Translations under genes and position numbers: made by a program | Shown: positions 18,257 through 27,591 of the stretch, piece after piece | How the letters are laid out: each line of letters begins with the position of its first letter | Position numbering within the stretch: position 1 is the first letter of the stretch | Origin: Alphaproteobacteria bacterium | GTDB lineage: Bacteria > Pseudomonadota > Alphaproteobacteria > UBA7985 > JAUIBT01 | Length of the DNA stretch: 64,000 bases | Assembly (NCBI GenBank): GCA_030428255.1 | Contig: JAUIBT010000012.1 | Location: 1-64,000 of the forward strand | Reading direction: 5' to 3' | The notes under the pieces: generated by a model | Told to the model about the DNA's origin: nothing | Seen by the model: the letters and a program-made list of their open reading frames with translations, nothing else | Databases searched by the model: none

Positions 18257-20803
18257 ATGTCCGAACGCTATTCCGCCCACGAAACCGAAATCACTTGGCA
18301 GCAGCGCTGGGATGATGCCCAGTCCTTCCGCGCCGAACGCCGCGACGACAAGCCAAAGTACTATGTGCTGGAGATGCTGCCCTATCCCTCGGGCGCGATC
18401 CATATGGGCCACGTGCGCAACTATGTGATGGGCGACGTGGTGGCGCGCTATAAGCGGGCCAACGGCTTTAACGTTCTGCACCCTATGGGCTGGGACGCTT
18501 TCGGCTTGCCGGCTGAAAACGCCGCCTTCGAGCGCGGTTATCACCCCGCCAACTGGACCTACGCCAACATTGACGCCATGCGCGCGCAGCTCAAGCGCTT
18601 GGGCTTGTCATTCGATTGGCAGCGCGAAATTGCCTCCTGCCATCCGGGCTACTACAAGCACCAGCAGCGCTTGTTTCAGGAAATGATCGCCGCCGGCCTG
18701 GTCTACCGCAAAGAATCCTACGTCAACTGGGACCCGGTTGAGATGACCGTGCTGGCGAACGAGCAGGTCGAAGACGGTCGCGGCTGGCGCTCTGGCGCGC
18801 TGGTGGAAAAGCGGCTCATGTCGCAGTGGTTCTTTAAGATAACCGACATGGCCGAGGAGCTGTTGCAGGGCATCGAGACGCTGGATCGCTGGCCCTCAAA
18901 GGTGCGCCTGATGCAGACCAACTGGATCGGCAAATCACAAGGCGCGCATGTGCGCTTTGGCATCAAGGGCCGTGATGAGGGGCTGGATATCTACACCACC
19001 CGCCCGGATACGCTGTTCGGCGCCTCCTTCTGTGCCCTGTCGCCTGAGCACCCTTTGACCGCCGAGCTGGCCGCAAGCAATCCGGCTTTGGCCGAATTCG
19101 TCAAAGAGTGCCAGCGCATGGGCACCTCAGAAGCGGTGATCGAGAAGGCCGAAAAGCGCGGCATTGATACCGGCCTGAAGGCTGTGCACCCCTTGGATGG
19201 CCGCGAGCTGCCGATCTATGTCGCCAACTTCGTGCTGATGGACTACGGCAGCGGTGCGATCTTTGGCTGCCCGGCGCATGACCAACGCGACTTGGATTTT
19301 GCCCGCAAGTACGGCCTGACCGTGACCCGCGTAGTGGCGGGCCCTGATGGCGAGACCGGCGATGTCGGTGACGAGGCCTATACTGGTCCCGGCTACATCA
19401 TCAACTCGGGCTTTTTGGACGGGCTGGAGATCGAGGCTGCAAAGGCCAAAGCCATTGAAACCTTGGTCGAAAAAGGCCTGGGCAAGGCGCAAACCAACTA
19501 TCGCCTGCGCGATTGGGGCGCCTCGCGCCAGCGCTATTGGGGCTGCCCTATTCCGGTGGTGCATTGCCCGAGCTGCGGTGCCGTGCCAGTGCCCAAAGAT
19601 CAATTGCCGGTGCAATTGCCCGACGATGTGACCTTCGATAAGCCCGGCAATCCCTTGGATCACCACCCGACTTGGAAGCACACCTCTTGCCCAAGTTGCG
19701 GCGGCGATGCTCAGCGCGATACCGACACCATGGATACCTTTGTCGATTCGTCCTGGTATTTCCTGCGCTATTGTTGCCCCGACGATACCAACGCGCCGCT
19801 GAACGAGGAAGCCAACTATTGGATGACCGTCGATCAGTACATCGGCGGCGTCGAGCACGCGGTCTTGCACCTGCTCTATTCGCGTTTCTTTATGCGGGCG
19901 CTGAAGAAGCTGGGCTATGTCACAGCGGAGGAGCCTTTCGCGGGCCTCTTCACCCAGGGCATGGTCACGCACGAGACCTACCAAAACGCCGATGGCAAGT
20001 GGCTGAGCCCCGATGAGATCAAGCGCAATGACGACGGCTCTTGGAGCACGCTGGACGGGGGCGCGGTCAGCGTCGGCGGCGTGATCAAGATGTCCAAGTC
20101 CAAGCGCAACGTGGTAGACCCTGAGACCATCATTCGCTCTTATGGCGCTGATACGGCACGTTTCTTCGTTATGTCTGACAGCCCGCCAGAGCGCGACTTT
20201 GAGTGGACCGAGGCGGGCGTGGATGGTGCCTATCGCTTTACCCAGCGGGTCTGGCGGGTCTTCGGCGACGCCCTGGAGCGCGCGGCGGCGGGCGATCAAG
20301 GCCCAAATCAATCGGCGGACCTGGCGTTGCGTAAGGTCATGCACCGCCTGATTGACGGGATTGCTGCCGACATTGAGGGCTTTGCTTTCAACAAGTCCGT
20401 GGCGCGCCTCTATGATGCGGTCAACGAGCTGTCGCGCTATCTCAGCGACGGCAAGATTTCGGCGGCGGCTTTGCAAGAGGCGCTGGACTACCTCTGCTTG
20501 GGCCTGGCCCCCTTCATGCCGCACCTGGGTGAGGAGTTGTGGTCGCGCCTGGGCCACCATGGCCTGGCTTGCGAGCAAGCCTGGCCGACGGTTGAGGCGG
20601 CTATGCTGACCGACGACACAATCACCATGCCCGTGCAGGTCAACGGCAAGGTGCGGGCGCAGATCGAGGTGCCCAAGGATCTACCTAAGGCAGAAGTCGA
20701 AGCTCGCGCTCTGGCTGATCCTGCTGTTGCCAAATTTGTCGGCGATACCGGACCCAAGAAAGTGATCGTGGTTCCGGGACGCATTGTGAATGTGGTTGTC
20801 TAA
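18257..20803 (+). CDS. leuS: Leucine--tRNA ligase
   Basis: Charges tRNA-Leu in the cytoplasm. From the ATG at 18257 it has 848 residues, the usual length. The class I signature appears as HMGH within '[15 protein letters not shown]', and the second as KMSKS ('IKMSKSKRN'). The '[13 protein letters not shown]' segment and the editing-domain '[12 protein letters not shown]' motif are both typical of LeuRS. The frame is open to 18041 but that region is repeats. No Shine-Dalgarno is visible. lptE overlaps its end by 14 bases. Confidence 0.97.
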   Translation: MSERYSAHETEITWQQRWDDAQSFRAERRDDKPKYYVLEMLPYPSGAIHMGHVRNYVMGDVVARYKRANGFNVLHPMGWDAFGLPAENAAFERGYHPANWTYANIDAMRAQLKRLGLSFDWQREIASCHPGYYKHQQRLFQEMIAAGLVYRKESYVNWDPVEMTVLANEQVEDGRGWRSGALVEKRLMSQWFFKITDMAEELLQGIETLDRWPSKVRLMQTNWIGKSQGAHVRFGIKGRDEGLDIYTTRPDTLFGASFCALSPEHPLTAELAASNPALAEFVKECQRMGTSEAVIEKAEKRGIDTGLKAVHPLDGRELPIYVANFVLMDYGSGAIFGCPAHDQRDLDFARKYGLTVTRVVAGPDGETGDVGDEAYTGPGYIINSGFLDGLEIEAAKAKAIETLVEKGLGKAQTNYRLRDWGASRQRYWGCPIPVVHCPSCGAVPVPKDQLPVQLPDDVTFDKPGNPLDHHPTWKHTSCPSCGGDAQRDTDTMDTFVDSSWYFLRYCCPDDTNAPLNEEANYWMTVDQYIGGVEHAVLHLLYSRFFMRALKKLGYVTAEEPFAGLFTQGMVTHETYQNADGKWLSPDEIKRNDDGSWSTLDGGAVSVGGVIKMSKSKRNVVDPETIIRSYGADTARFFVMSDSPPERDFEWTEAGVDGAYRFTQRVWRVFGDALERAAAGDQGPNQSADLALRKVMHRLIDGIAADIEGFAFNKSVARLYDAVNELSRYLSDGKISAAALQEALDYLCLGLAPFMPHLGEELWSRLGHHGLACEQAWPTVEAAMLTDDTITMPVQVNGKVRAQIEVPKDLPKAEVEARALADPAVAKFVGDTGPKKVIVVPGRIVNVVV

Positions 20804-21326
20804 TTCCTTGGCGCGCTGGGCGCTGTTGGCGCTCATTGCTCTGATGGCTTCAGGTTGCGGGTTTCAGCCCGTGGGCCAACGGCAAGTCGTACAAGATCAG
20901 CGGTTTTCGCAGATATTCATTCTGCCCATCGCCAATCGCGAAGGGCAGTTGTTGCGCAATGCCCTGACCCGCCGCCTCAATCCCTACGGCGAACCCAGCG
21001 ATCCACGCTACCACTTAATAGTGAATCTCAGTCTGACCACGCGCAGTTTAGGCGTGCGTGCTGCGGGCGATACCACGCGCGCTCAACGCGTCATGACCTT
21101 GAGCTACAAGCTGGCCAACGCGCTGGATGCTGTGGTTCTGGATTCCGGCAATCTGACGGAAAACGTCAGCTATAATGTGGCTGATTACGAATATTTGGAC
21201 GATTTCGCGCTGAATTCAGCACATGAGCGCGGCATCGAAGCACTGAGCGAACAGCTTGAACGGCGTTTGGCCCTGTTCTTCCAGCGTCAAGCTGATGGTC
21301 GGGCGATCGTGGACGAACAGCTCTAG
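20790..21326 (+). CDS. lptE: LPS-assembly lipoprotein LptE
   Basis: LptE plugs the LptD barrel that inserts lipopolysaccharide into the outer membrane. This 178-residue protein has a lipoprotein signal with lipobox LMASGC (lipidated Cys23), the 'GCGFQPV' start typical of alphaproteobacterial LptE, and no other domain. It overlaps leuS by 14 bases, the conserved leuS-lptE order. In many relatives holA follows; here it does not. Confidence 0.88.
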   Translation: MWLSNSLARWALLALIALMASGCGFQPVGQRQVVQDQRFSQIFILPIANREGQLLRNALTRRLNPYGEPSDPRYHLIVNLSLTTRSLGVRAAGDTTRAQRVMTLSYKLANALDAVVLDSGNLTENVSYNVADYEYLDDFALNSAHERGIEALSEQLERRLALFFQRQADGRAIVDEQL

Positions 21327-21345
21327 CGGCCCGCCCACCGCTTGA

Positions 21346-21370
21346 TTACAGCGCTGATTTCGCGCTGTAA
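21346..21370 (+). other. Hairpin after lptE
   Basis: A perfect 9-bp stem (TTACAGCGC at 21346-21354, GCGCTGTAA at 21362-21370) with a 7-base loop lies 20 bases after the lptE stop. No T-tract follows, so it is not a standard intrinsic terminator. It could protect the lptE mRNA end or be part of the leader of the next gene. Confidence 0.6.
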
Positions 21371-21382
21371 GCCCTGCCCGCC

Positions 21383-21449
21383 TGCGCAAGCCTGCTGGGC
21401 TGGCTGAGGCGGCTTTCTGATCCGGCCAACCCCGGCACGAGGTCGCGCA
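21383..21449 (+). promoter_or_regulatory. Degenerate TPP-riboswitch-like leader of dctP-thiM-thiE (tentative)
   Basis: The order of elements resembles a thiamine pyrophosphate aptamer: possible P1 TGCGC (21383-21387) with GCGCA (21445-21449); P2 AAGCC (21388-21392) with GGCTT (21411-21415); TGC after the P2 strand; CTGAGG (consensus CTGAGA) at 21404-21409; CTGATCCGG followed by a CCGG arm (21417-21435); then GCACGAGG (consensus GCGTAGGG). Several normally invariant bases differ and P3 is poor, so this may be a diverged aptamer or chance. Two thiamine genes downstream raise its prior probability. Confidence 0.3.
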
Positions 21450-21563
21450 CCGCGCTCTGGCCTTGCAGCAGCGATGACCATTTGCTTTTCTGGCGCGCAG
21501 GATCGAACAAGGCAGAGCATGGCCAAGGCCCTAAGCCTCTGCCCACCATGAGGTACGGCAACC

Positions 21564-22667
21564 ATGACTGAAACGATGAAACCTTCGCGCCGCGGACTGC
21601 TAAGCACGGCCCTGGGACTTGGGAGCTTGGGAGCAGCGGGCGTGGCCGCCAGTGGGCTTGCGGCTCCGGCCTTGGCCGCGCAGCAGCGCCACAAGCTGTC
21701 CATGGTGACCTCTTGGGTTAAAGGCTCGCCCGGCCCTGGCACAACGGCGGATCGCATCGCCCAGCGCATCACCGCCATGAGCGATGGTCGCCTAGAGGTG
21801 CAGGTTTATGGCGCCGGAGAGCTGACCAGCCCGTTTGGCGTTATGGATGCGGTGGGCTCAAACGCGGCCCAGCTTGGCCACACGGCGTCGTTCTTCTCGG
21901 CGGGCAAGTTTGCTGCCGCAGTGGCCTTCACCACGCTGCCCTTTGGCTTGGACGTGGCTGGGCATCAGGCCTGGATCGCGCGCGGCGAGGGCCAGGGGCT
22001 GTGGGATGCGCTCTATGCGCCTGCCGGTGTGAAGCCCTTCTTGGCGGGCAATTCTGATTTCACCATGGGCGGTTGGTTTAAGGCACCGCTGGGCTCGCTG
22101 GAAGACCTGAGGGGTCTGCGCCTGCGCGTGGCCGGTCTGGGCGGCCAGATCTATGAGGCGTTGGGCGCGGTGCCAACCTTGTTGCCGCCAGGCGAGATCT
22201 TTGGTGCGCTCAAGTCGGGTGCCATTGATGGCGTCGAGTTCCTGGGGCCCTTCAGCGATCGCGCGCTGGGCTTTGCCAAAGCGGCCAACAACTACTATTG
22301 GCCGGGCTTCAACAAGCCCAACGGCTCGGCAGAAGGCTTGATCAACAAGGCATTGTTCGACAGCTTGTCGCCCGCAGACCAAGCCATCGTGACCACGGCC
22401 TTTGAGGTTGAAAACTACCACGGCTTGGCTGAGGCCTCTTGGTTCAACGGTCAGTCGCTTAAGGCGCTGCGAGCGGCGGGCGTCGATATTCAACCCATGC
22501 CTCAAGACATTATGCGCGCAGCCAAAACCGCGTGGCGCGATGTCTTGGCGGATTGGCGGGTCAAGCACCCAGAAGTCGAGCCGGTTTTGCAGTCCTATGA
22601 GGCGGCACTGGTTGCCCAGCAAGATTGGTCGTCACTCAGCCTTCAGGCCTACGGCCAGATCGCCTAG
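21564..22667 (+). CDS. TRAP transporter periplasmic substrate-binding protein (DctP family)
   Basis: A 367-residue solute receptor of a tripartite ATP-independent periplasmic transporter. The N-terminus carries a twin-arginine signal (SRRGLL, 8-13, then a hydrophobic stretch to an ALAA cleavage region near 38). The mature part shows DctP features: 'MVTSWVKGSPGPGTTADRIA', 'GAGELTSPFGVMDAV', 'LRGLRLRVAGLGGQIYEALG'. The permease genes dctQ and dctM are not adjacent. thiM starts 8 bases downstream and thiE overlaps thiM, so the receptor is apparently in a thiamine operon. The ligand is unknown; the family binds organic acids and related compounds. Confidence 0.88.
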   Translation: MTETMKPSRRGLLSTALGLGSLGAAGVAASGLAAPALAAQQRHKLSMVTSWVKGSPGPGTTADRIAQRITAMSDGRLEVQVYGAGELTSPFGVMDAVGSNAAQLGHTASFFSAGKFAAAVAFTTLPFGLDVAGHQAWIARGEGQGLWDALYAPAGVKPFLAGNSDFTMGGWFKAPLGSLEDLRGLRLRVAGLGGQIYEALGAVPTLLPPGEIFGALKSGAIDGVEFLGPFSDRALGFAKAANNYYWPGFNKPNGSAEGLINKALFDSLSPADQAIVTTAFEVENYHGLAEASWFNGQSLKALRAAGVDIQPMPQDIMRAAKTAWRDVLADWRVKHPEVEPVLQSYEAALVAQQDWSSLSLQAYGQIA

Positions 22668-22675
22668 GTTTGGTT

Positions 22676-23461
22676 ATGCACGCTTTGGCAGGTCTGCGCG
22701 CCCAGTTGGGTCAGGCGCGCCCGCTGGTGGTCTGTTTGACCTCGCCGGTGGCCGCGCCGCTGACCGCCCAAGGCCTATCGGCTCTGGGCGCGGTGCCGGT
22801 CATGCCGGGCCATAGCGACGACCTGCCCGCTGCGGTCGCGCGCAGCGATGCGCTGTTGATCAACCTGGGCAGCAGCGATGAGGCGCGCGCCACGCTGTTC
22901 CGCCGGGCCATCGCAGCCGCGCGGGCAGCCGGGCGGCCCTGGGTCTTGGACCCGGTAGGTGCGGGCGGAGGGGTCTGGCGCACAGACCTTGCCTGCGAGC
23001 TGGCACGCATGGCCCCGACCATTGTTAAGGGCAATCCGGCGGAAATTCGCGCGCTGGCCGGGCAGACCGCCCAGCTCAAAGGCGTGGATTCGCTTGACGA
23101 TGTGGCCTCGGCCTTGGCTGCAGCGGAAGGCCTGGTCGCCGAACCCCAGGGCCCACAGGCGCTGGTCATCACGGGTCCAAAGGACGCTTGCGTTGGGCCG
23201 CAGGGCACCCAGTGGAGCCAAGCTGGGCATCCGCTCGCGCCCCGGGTTGTGACCATGGGCTGTACCTTGGGCGCGGTTTGTGCAGCGGCAATGGCGGTGA
23301 GTTCAGACAGCGCCGCGGCTTCAGGGCTGTTAGCCGCACAGTCTTTCAAAGACGCCGCCAAGCAAGCAGGTGCCCGCGCTGCGGGGCTTGGCAGTTTTAT
23401 CAGCCTGTTTTTGGACGCTCTGGACGGCGCCTGGCTGGAGGAACAGGGCCAAGGGTTATGA
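22676..23461 (+). CDS. thiM: Hydroxyethylthiazole kinase (divergent)
   Basis: Phosphorylates 4-methyl-5-(2-hydroxyethyl)thiazole in thiamine salvage. From the ATG at 22676 it has 261 residues. The family core 'PWVLDPVGAGGGVWRT' and 'PTIVKGNPAEIRALAG' is clear, and the Cys-containing substrate loop is present but reads TMGC where the family usually has GTGC. The early segment reads CLTS where relatives have CITN. So the fold is secure but two substrate-site segments are unusual. It is 8 bases after the TRAP receptor and its stop overlaps the thiE start (ATGA). Confidence 0.85.
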   Translation: MHALAGLRAQLGQARPLVVCLTSPVAAPLTAQGLSALGAVPVMPGHSDDLPAAVARSDALLINLGSSDEARATLFRRAIAAARAAGRPWVLDPVGAGGGVWRTDLACELARMAPTIVKGNPAEIRALAGQTAQLKGVDSLDDVASALAAAEGLVAEPQGPQALVITGPKDACVGPQGTQWSQAGHPLAPRVVTMGCTLGAVCAAAMAVSSDSAAASGLLAAQSFKDAAKQAGARAAGLGSFISLFLDALDGAWLEEQGQGL

Positions 23462-24126
23462 CGACGACAGCACTGAGACACCGCGATGCACTGCGCGATA
23501 TTCTACCTCTCTATTTGGTGATTGGACCCGAAAACTGCCCGCCCGGGCGCTGGCTGCAGGTGGCTCGCCTGGCGCTGGAAGGCGGCGTGAGCTGCCTGCA
23601 ATACCGCGACAAAACCAGCGATGATGCTCAATTCCTGGCCAACGCGCGGGCGCTAGTCGCCGTTGCTGAGCCTTTCGGGGTGCCCGTTCTTTTAAATGAT
23701 CGGGTCGAATTGGTCGCTAAATCCGGCGCGCAAGGCGCACATATTGGTCAAGATGATATCAGTCCAAAAGAGGCGCGAGATCAGTTGGGCGAGGCCGCTG
23801 TATTGGGTCTGAGCGTCGGGTCTTTGGAAGAACTAAGACAACACGATCCCAAACGGGTCGATTACTTAGGAATTGGGCCTGCTTTTGCTACCACGACAAA
23901 AGCCGACTCGGGCGAGGCTATTGGTCCAGACGGCATTTCGTCAATCTTAAGTTGCAGCAATACGCCAGCCGTGGCCATTGGCGGGATTTCAACAAAAACA
24001 ATTCCTTACCTGCAAGGCCTAGGACTATTTGGGGTGGCGCTGATCACATTTATAACGCAAAGTTCGGATCCTAAGGCAGCCAGCCTTGACATGGGTCGCG
24101 AACTAAAGATGCTGAGCTCGAGATAA
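23458..24126 (+). CDS. thiE: Thiamine-phosphate synthase
   Basis: Couples hydroxymethylpyrimidine diphosphate with thiazole phosphate to thiamine phosphate. From the ATG at 23458 (overlapping the thiM stop) it has 222 residues. Motifs: 'CLQYRDK', 'VLLNDRVELV', 'GAHIGQDD', 'DYLGIGPAF' followed by 'TTTK', and 'AIGGIS'. The second half of the gene uses noticeably more AT-rich codons (TTA, AGA, ATT) than the first half and than thiM. The upstream-open frame to 23188 lies inside thiM and is not used. Confidence 0.93.
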   Translation: MTTTALRHRDALRDILPLYLVIGPENCPPGRWLQVARLALEGGVSCLQYRDKTSDDAQFLANARALVAVAEPFGVPVLLNDRVELVAKSGAQGAHIGQDDISPKEARDQLGEAAVLGLSVGSLEELRQHDPKRVDYLGIGPAFATTTKADSGEAIGPDGISSILSCSNTPAVAIGGISTKTIPYLQGLGLFGVALITFITQSSDPKAASLDMGRELKMLSSR

Positions 24127-24151
24127 CAACCATAGGTTTCGGGGGTTTTGC

Positions 24152-24751
24152 ATGTCAATCTCACGCCGTTTGCTTTTAATGGCCAGCGCCAGCCTGGCGG
24201 TCCTTGGGGGGACAAGCAGTTCAGCGCAAGCGTCCACGGCGGTCGAGCAAGTCCGTGCTGCCGCAAAGATCGCAACAAATGGCATTGGCCGCGGGTCGCG
24301 CTCGTCGCGTCGCAGCAGTGCGCGGTCATTCGTCAATCAGTACTTGTCGGTTTCGGCTATGGCCCGCTCTTCATTGGGGCGGGAGTACAATGATTTGACC
24401 TCCTCGCAAAAGAGTCGCTACCGCTCTTTGTTCAAGGACTACCTTGTTGAGTATATCCTTGGGTTCTTCGAAAATTATTCGGGCCAGCGCATTGATGTTC
24501 TGCCGCGCACAAAAAAGCGCGGATCTCTGACCATCGTCGCGTCAACCATCACCCATCGCGGCAAGAAGTACTCTGTCGATTGGACCTTGGTGGGGTCTAG
24601 CAACTATCGCCTCTATGATGTCAGCATCGAAGGCCTGAGCCTGCGCCGTGACACCAAGGCACGCTTTACTCGCGTTTATCGTGCCAAGGGCTATGACGGT
24701 CTCATAACAGCCATGCGCAACTATATCCGCCGATCCAAGACCAGCGGCTAG
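24152..24751 (+). CDS. MlaC-like phospholipid-binding protein
   Basis: The 199-residue protein resembles MlaC/Ttg2D, the periplasmic carrier that shuttles phospholipids between outer and inner membrane. It begins with a signal peptide containing twin arginines (SRRLLLM, 4-10). The mature part has the family pattern of a helical start and 'SSLGREYNDLTSSQKSRYRSLF' followed by 'FKDYLVEYILGFFENYSG' and paired beta strands ending 'LRRDTKARF'. The rest of an Mla system (MlaFED) is not in the window. It begins 26 bases after thiE. Confidence 0.8.
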   Translation: MSISRRLLLMASASLAVLGGTSSSAQASTAVEQVRAAAKIATNGIGRGSRSSRRSSARSFVNQYLSVSAMARSSLGREYNDLTSSQKSRYRSLFKDYLVEYILGFFENYSGQRIDVLPRTKKRGSLTIVASTITHRGKKYSVDWTLVGSSNYRLYDVSIEGLSLRRDTKARFTRVYRAKGYDGLITAMRNYIRRSKTSG

Positions 24752-25092
24752 CCGCCGGCCCTAGATCTTTTGGTCTGTGCAGAGGGCGGCCGCACCGGTT
24801 TGCGCTTGTGGCTGCCGTCTGGCTCGATCTGCGCTGCTGTGCGACCTGTGCGCTCGGGCGCACGGGGCTGCAGGGTCTTGCAGGCGGCCTAGGGCACTAT
24901 TCACCCCTCTGAATTCACCCCCACTGATGAACCGCCTGGCGCGGCCAAGGGCTGTGGCACCGTCCTTCGCCCGGCACGCCGCGCATGTCGAGCGCCGCCG
25001 ACGCAATCAGCGGCCGTCGCTGTTCACTGGCGGGTTCGCAGACCCACAATTCGCCCGTTCCGATTTGCCCGCTTTTGCGCTATGCCTTGGCC
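24752..25092. other. Spacer before the sugar transferase gene
   Basis: About 340 GC-rich bases. Open frames run through but match nothing I recognise. No repeat or terminator is seen. Confidence 0.4.
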
Positions 25093-25722
25093 ATGATTGT
25101 AAAACGCCTGTTCGATATCTTGGTCTCCGCGCTCGCGCTGCTGGTCTTTGCGCCCGTCCTGTTGGTGCTGGCACTGATGATTTGGCGCAAGCTGGGCTGG
25201 CCGGTCTTCTTTACGCAAGTTCGTCCGGGACTAGGCGGGCGGCCCTTTCGCTTGATCAAGTTCCGCTCCATGCTGGATGCAACGCCTGTGCGCCAGAGCG
25301 ACGCCGAGCGCCTGACCCCCTTTGGGGCCAAGCTGCGCGCGACCAGCTTGGACGAGCTGCCAGAGCTGTGGAACGTCCTACGCGGCGACATGAGCCTGGT
25401 CGGCCCGCGTCCTCTCTTGATGGACTACCTGCCGCTCTACAGCCCCGAGCAAGCCCGCCGCCATGCGGTGCGCCCAGGCATTACCGGCTGGGCTCAGGTC
25501 AATGGCCGCAACGCTTTGGATTGGCCGCAACGCTTTGCGCTGGACACTTGGTACGTCGATAACCGCAGCTTTTGGCTCGATCTGAAGATCTTGGTTATGA
25601 CCGTTGGCAAGGTCTTGGCGCGCGAAGGGGTGACTTCAGAGACTTGTGTGACCATGGAACCCTTCAAAGGCAATGATCCCCCCGATACGCCCTCGAACGA
25701 GAAGGCCCCGCAGCATGACTGA
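25093..25722 (+). CDS. Sugar-phosphate undecaprenyl transferase (PglC-like)
   Basis: A monotopic phosphoglycosyl transferase that starts a surface glycan by moving a sugar phosphate onto undecaprenyl phosphate. From the ATG at 25093 it has 209 residues. It has one N-terminal re-entrant hydrophobic segment, then '[17 protein letters not shown]', the DE dyad in '[19 protein letters not shown]', and 'LVGPRPLL' followed by '[14 protein letters not shown]'. The small form lacks the N-terminal domains of WcaJ. It overlaps the next gene by 8 bases. The polysaccharide genes at 42-51 kb are plausible partners. Confidence 0.9.
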   Translation: MIVKRLFDILVSALALLVFAPVLLVLALMIWRKLGWPVFFTQVRPGLGGRPFRLIKFRSMLDATPVRQSDAERLTPFGAKLRATSLDELPELWNVLRGDMSLVGPRPLLMDYLPLYSPEQARRHAVRPGITGWAQVNGRNALDWPQRFALDTWYVDNRSFWLDLKILVMTVGKVLAREGVTSETCVTMEPFKGNDPPDTPSNEKAPQHD

Positions 25723-26374
25723 CCCCAAAACGCCCGCCTTATCGCCGCTGGTGGCGGCGCTTCCCAATGCCATAAGCTTTGCGCGCCTGCTGGGTGCTGT
25801 GCCGGTTGGCCTGCTGCTTGCTGGTGGTCATGCGGCCGTGGGTCTGCTGCTGCTGACGGTTTTGATCGCTAGCGATTGGCTGGACGGCTATTTAGCGCGC
25901 CGCCTGAGCCTAGTCAGTCGTACCGGCACCTGGCTGGACCCTTTGGCGGACAAGGTGTTGGTGCTGGGCCTCTATCTGTATTTTGCCGTTTGGGCTGCCG
26001 TGAGTCCCATATTGAGCGCCTGGTATCTGCTGCCGGTCGCCATCATCACCGCGCGCGAGGTCTATATGATCGTGCTGCGCTCGCGCGCGGCAGACGCGGG
26101 CAAGGCGGTTCCGGCCTCGATGACCGCCAAAGTTAAGACCACGATCCAGTTTGCAGCGCTGTATGGCATGGTGCCGGGCTTTCTCGCCTTGCGCCAGGCG
26201 GCGGGCAGCGGGGACGCAGACGCGGGCCTGCAAAGCTTGCTTTTGGCCTGGGCGCAATCGCCCTTGTACCAACCCTGCTTGTTCGTGCTGGTCTGGATCG
26301 CTGCTGGCCTGACCCTTTGGTCGGTCTGGGGCTATGTGCGGCAGGCTTTGTCCGCGCGCGGCGATGGCTCCTGA
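25715..26374 (+). CDS. CDP-alcohol phosphatidyltransferase (PgsA-like)
   Basis: Transfers a phosphatidyl group from CDP-diacylglycerol to an alcohol, probably glycerol 3-phosphate. The 219-residue membrane protein has the exact family signature D-G-x2-A-R-x8-G-x3-D-x3-D, read here within 'DWLDGYLARR' and 'GTWLDPLADK' around residues 51-77. About five to six membrane segments follow. Its ATG overlaps the end of the sugar transferase gene (ATGACTGA), and its own end overlaps the next start, so three genes are translationally linked. The alcohol acceptor cannot be read from the sequence. Confidence 0.88.
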   Translation: MTDPKTPALSPLVAALPNAISFARLLGAVPVGLLLAGGHAAVGLLLLTVLIASDWLDGYLARRLSLVSRTGTWLDPLADKVLVLGLYLYFAVWAAVSPILSAWYLLPVAIITAREVYMIVLRSRAADAGKAVPASMTAKVKTTIQFAALYGMVPGFLALRQAAGSGDADAGLQSLLLAWAQSPLYQPCLFVLVWIAAGLTLWSVWGYVRQALSARGDGS

Positions 26375-27563
26375 GCACGCACCGGCGGGCGCGCGCAAGC
26401 CAGGTTTGATCGACCGCGCGCTGCTGTGGCTGCAAATCGGCCTGGTCGCTTCTGCCGTGGCGACGCTGGCCTGGACAGCCTATCAGGCGTGGCAAAATCC
26501 CTTCGTGGAGGCGTTGGTCGAGCGCGGCGCCGAGGAGCTGCGCAGCGAGGTTTGGGCCCAGGTCGCGCGCCGCATTGATCAGCCCGAGCTGGATCGCCGC
26601 CTGCGTGCAGCCTTGGACCAAAACCCCATCGCTTGGACTGAAATTGGCCTGAACCTCAAACTTGCCGAGCGTCTGGCCTTGGAGCCCGACGCGGACCTGC
26701 AAAACGAGATTCGCGCGGCGCGCAGCGCAGCCCGGCAGCCCTTGGCCGTGCTGGGCGCCTGTTGGCAGGGAATTTTTGCGCTTGAGCTGGGCCAGAGCCT
26801 GACCGAGGCTTCATGCGCGGGCCTGTCCGAAGTCACCTCGGTCGGGGATGTGAAATCGCTGCTGCGTGTTGCCGGTGCCTTTGCCAGCGGCCAGGCCATT
26901 GACCGCTTCGACTTGGGGCTGGGGATCGCCGGCCTGGCCTTGACCGGCGCCACTTTGGTGTCGGCGGGCAGCGCAGCTCCGGCTAAGGTCAGTGTCGCCA
27001 CCTTGAAGGTGGCCAAGCGCGCCCGCGTTCTGTCACCTGGGCTCAAGCGGTCCCTGCAACAAGGCCTGAACCGCAGCATCAAGCTGGACGTGGCGCTGGA
27101 GGCTCTGGGCAAGGAGCTGGGGCAGGGCCTGTTCGTGCGCAGGGCCAGTTTGCAAAGCCGGGCCATGCGGATCTTGAACCGCTCATTGGACCCTAAGGCC
27201 TTTGATCGTTTGGTGGGTGAGCTGGCCGATTTGGGCGTCAGCCTGCAAAGGGTTGGCCCACGGTCAGCGCTCTATACCTTGCAGTTCGTGGGCTCGGGTC
27301 AGGATATTGCGCGGCTCAAGCGCTTTACGGCGGCCTTGGGGAAGGAAACACCGGAGGCCTTGTCGGTGCTGGGACGCGGCGGCTATCGCCTGGCGGTCAA
27401 GACCACGCGCAGCGGCGTGCGGCTGGCCAAGGTGGTTGGCGCGCTCGCCTGGCAGGCCATGGCGCTGGTCGTCAGCGTGGCGCTGTCCTTGCTCAAGTTG
27501 CTGGTGTCGCGTGGCATCAAGCGGGCACGCCGGAGCAGAAACCGGGCCAGGCGTCGCATCTGA
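26364..27563 (+). CDS. Unknown membrane protein downstream of pgsA
   Basis: A 399-residue protein that I do not recognise. The ATG at 26364 overlaps the pgsA-like stop by 11 bases. It has an N-terminal membrane segment (about 19-40), a helical Ala/Arg/Glu-rich region, a hydrophobic stretch at about 175-195 ('LGIAGLALTGATLVSAGSAA') and a C-terminal membrane segment followed by a strongly basic tail. It has only two Cys (about 114 and 133). The tight linkage to pgsA suggests a role in envelope or phospholipid biology, but that is inference only. A minus-strand RND gene ends 28 bases after it. Confidence 0.7.
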   Translation: MAPEHAPAGARKPGLIDRALLWLQIGLVASAVATLAWTAYQAWQNPFVEALVERGAEELRSEVWAQVARRIDQPELDRRLRAALDQNPIAWTEIGLNLKLAERLALEPDADLQNEIRAARSAARQPLAVLGACWQGIFALELGQSLTEASCAGLSEVTSVGDVKSLLRVAGAFASGQAIDRFDLGLGIAGLALTGATLVSAGSAAPAKVSVATLKVAKRARVLSPGLKRSLQQGLNRSIKLDVALEALGKELGQGLFVRRASLQSRAMRILNRSLDPKAFDRLVGELADLGVSLQRVGPRSALYTLQFVGSGQDIARLKRFTAALGKETPEALSVLGRGGYRLAVKTTRSGVRLAKVVGALAWQAMALVVSVALSLLKLLVSRGIKRARRSRNRARRRI

Positions 27564-27591
27564 TCCCCCAGCCGCAGCGCTGGTATGTCCC

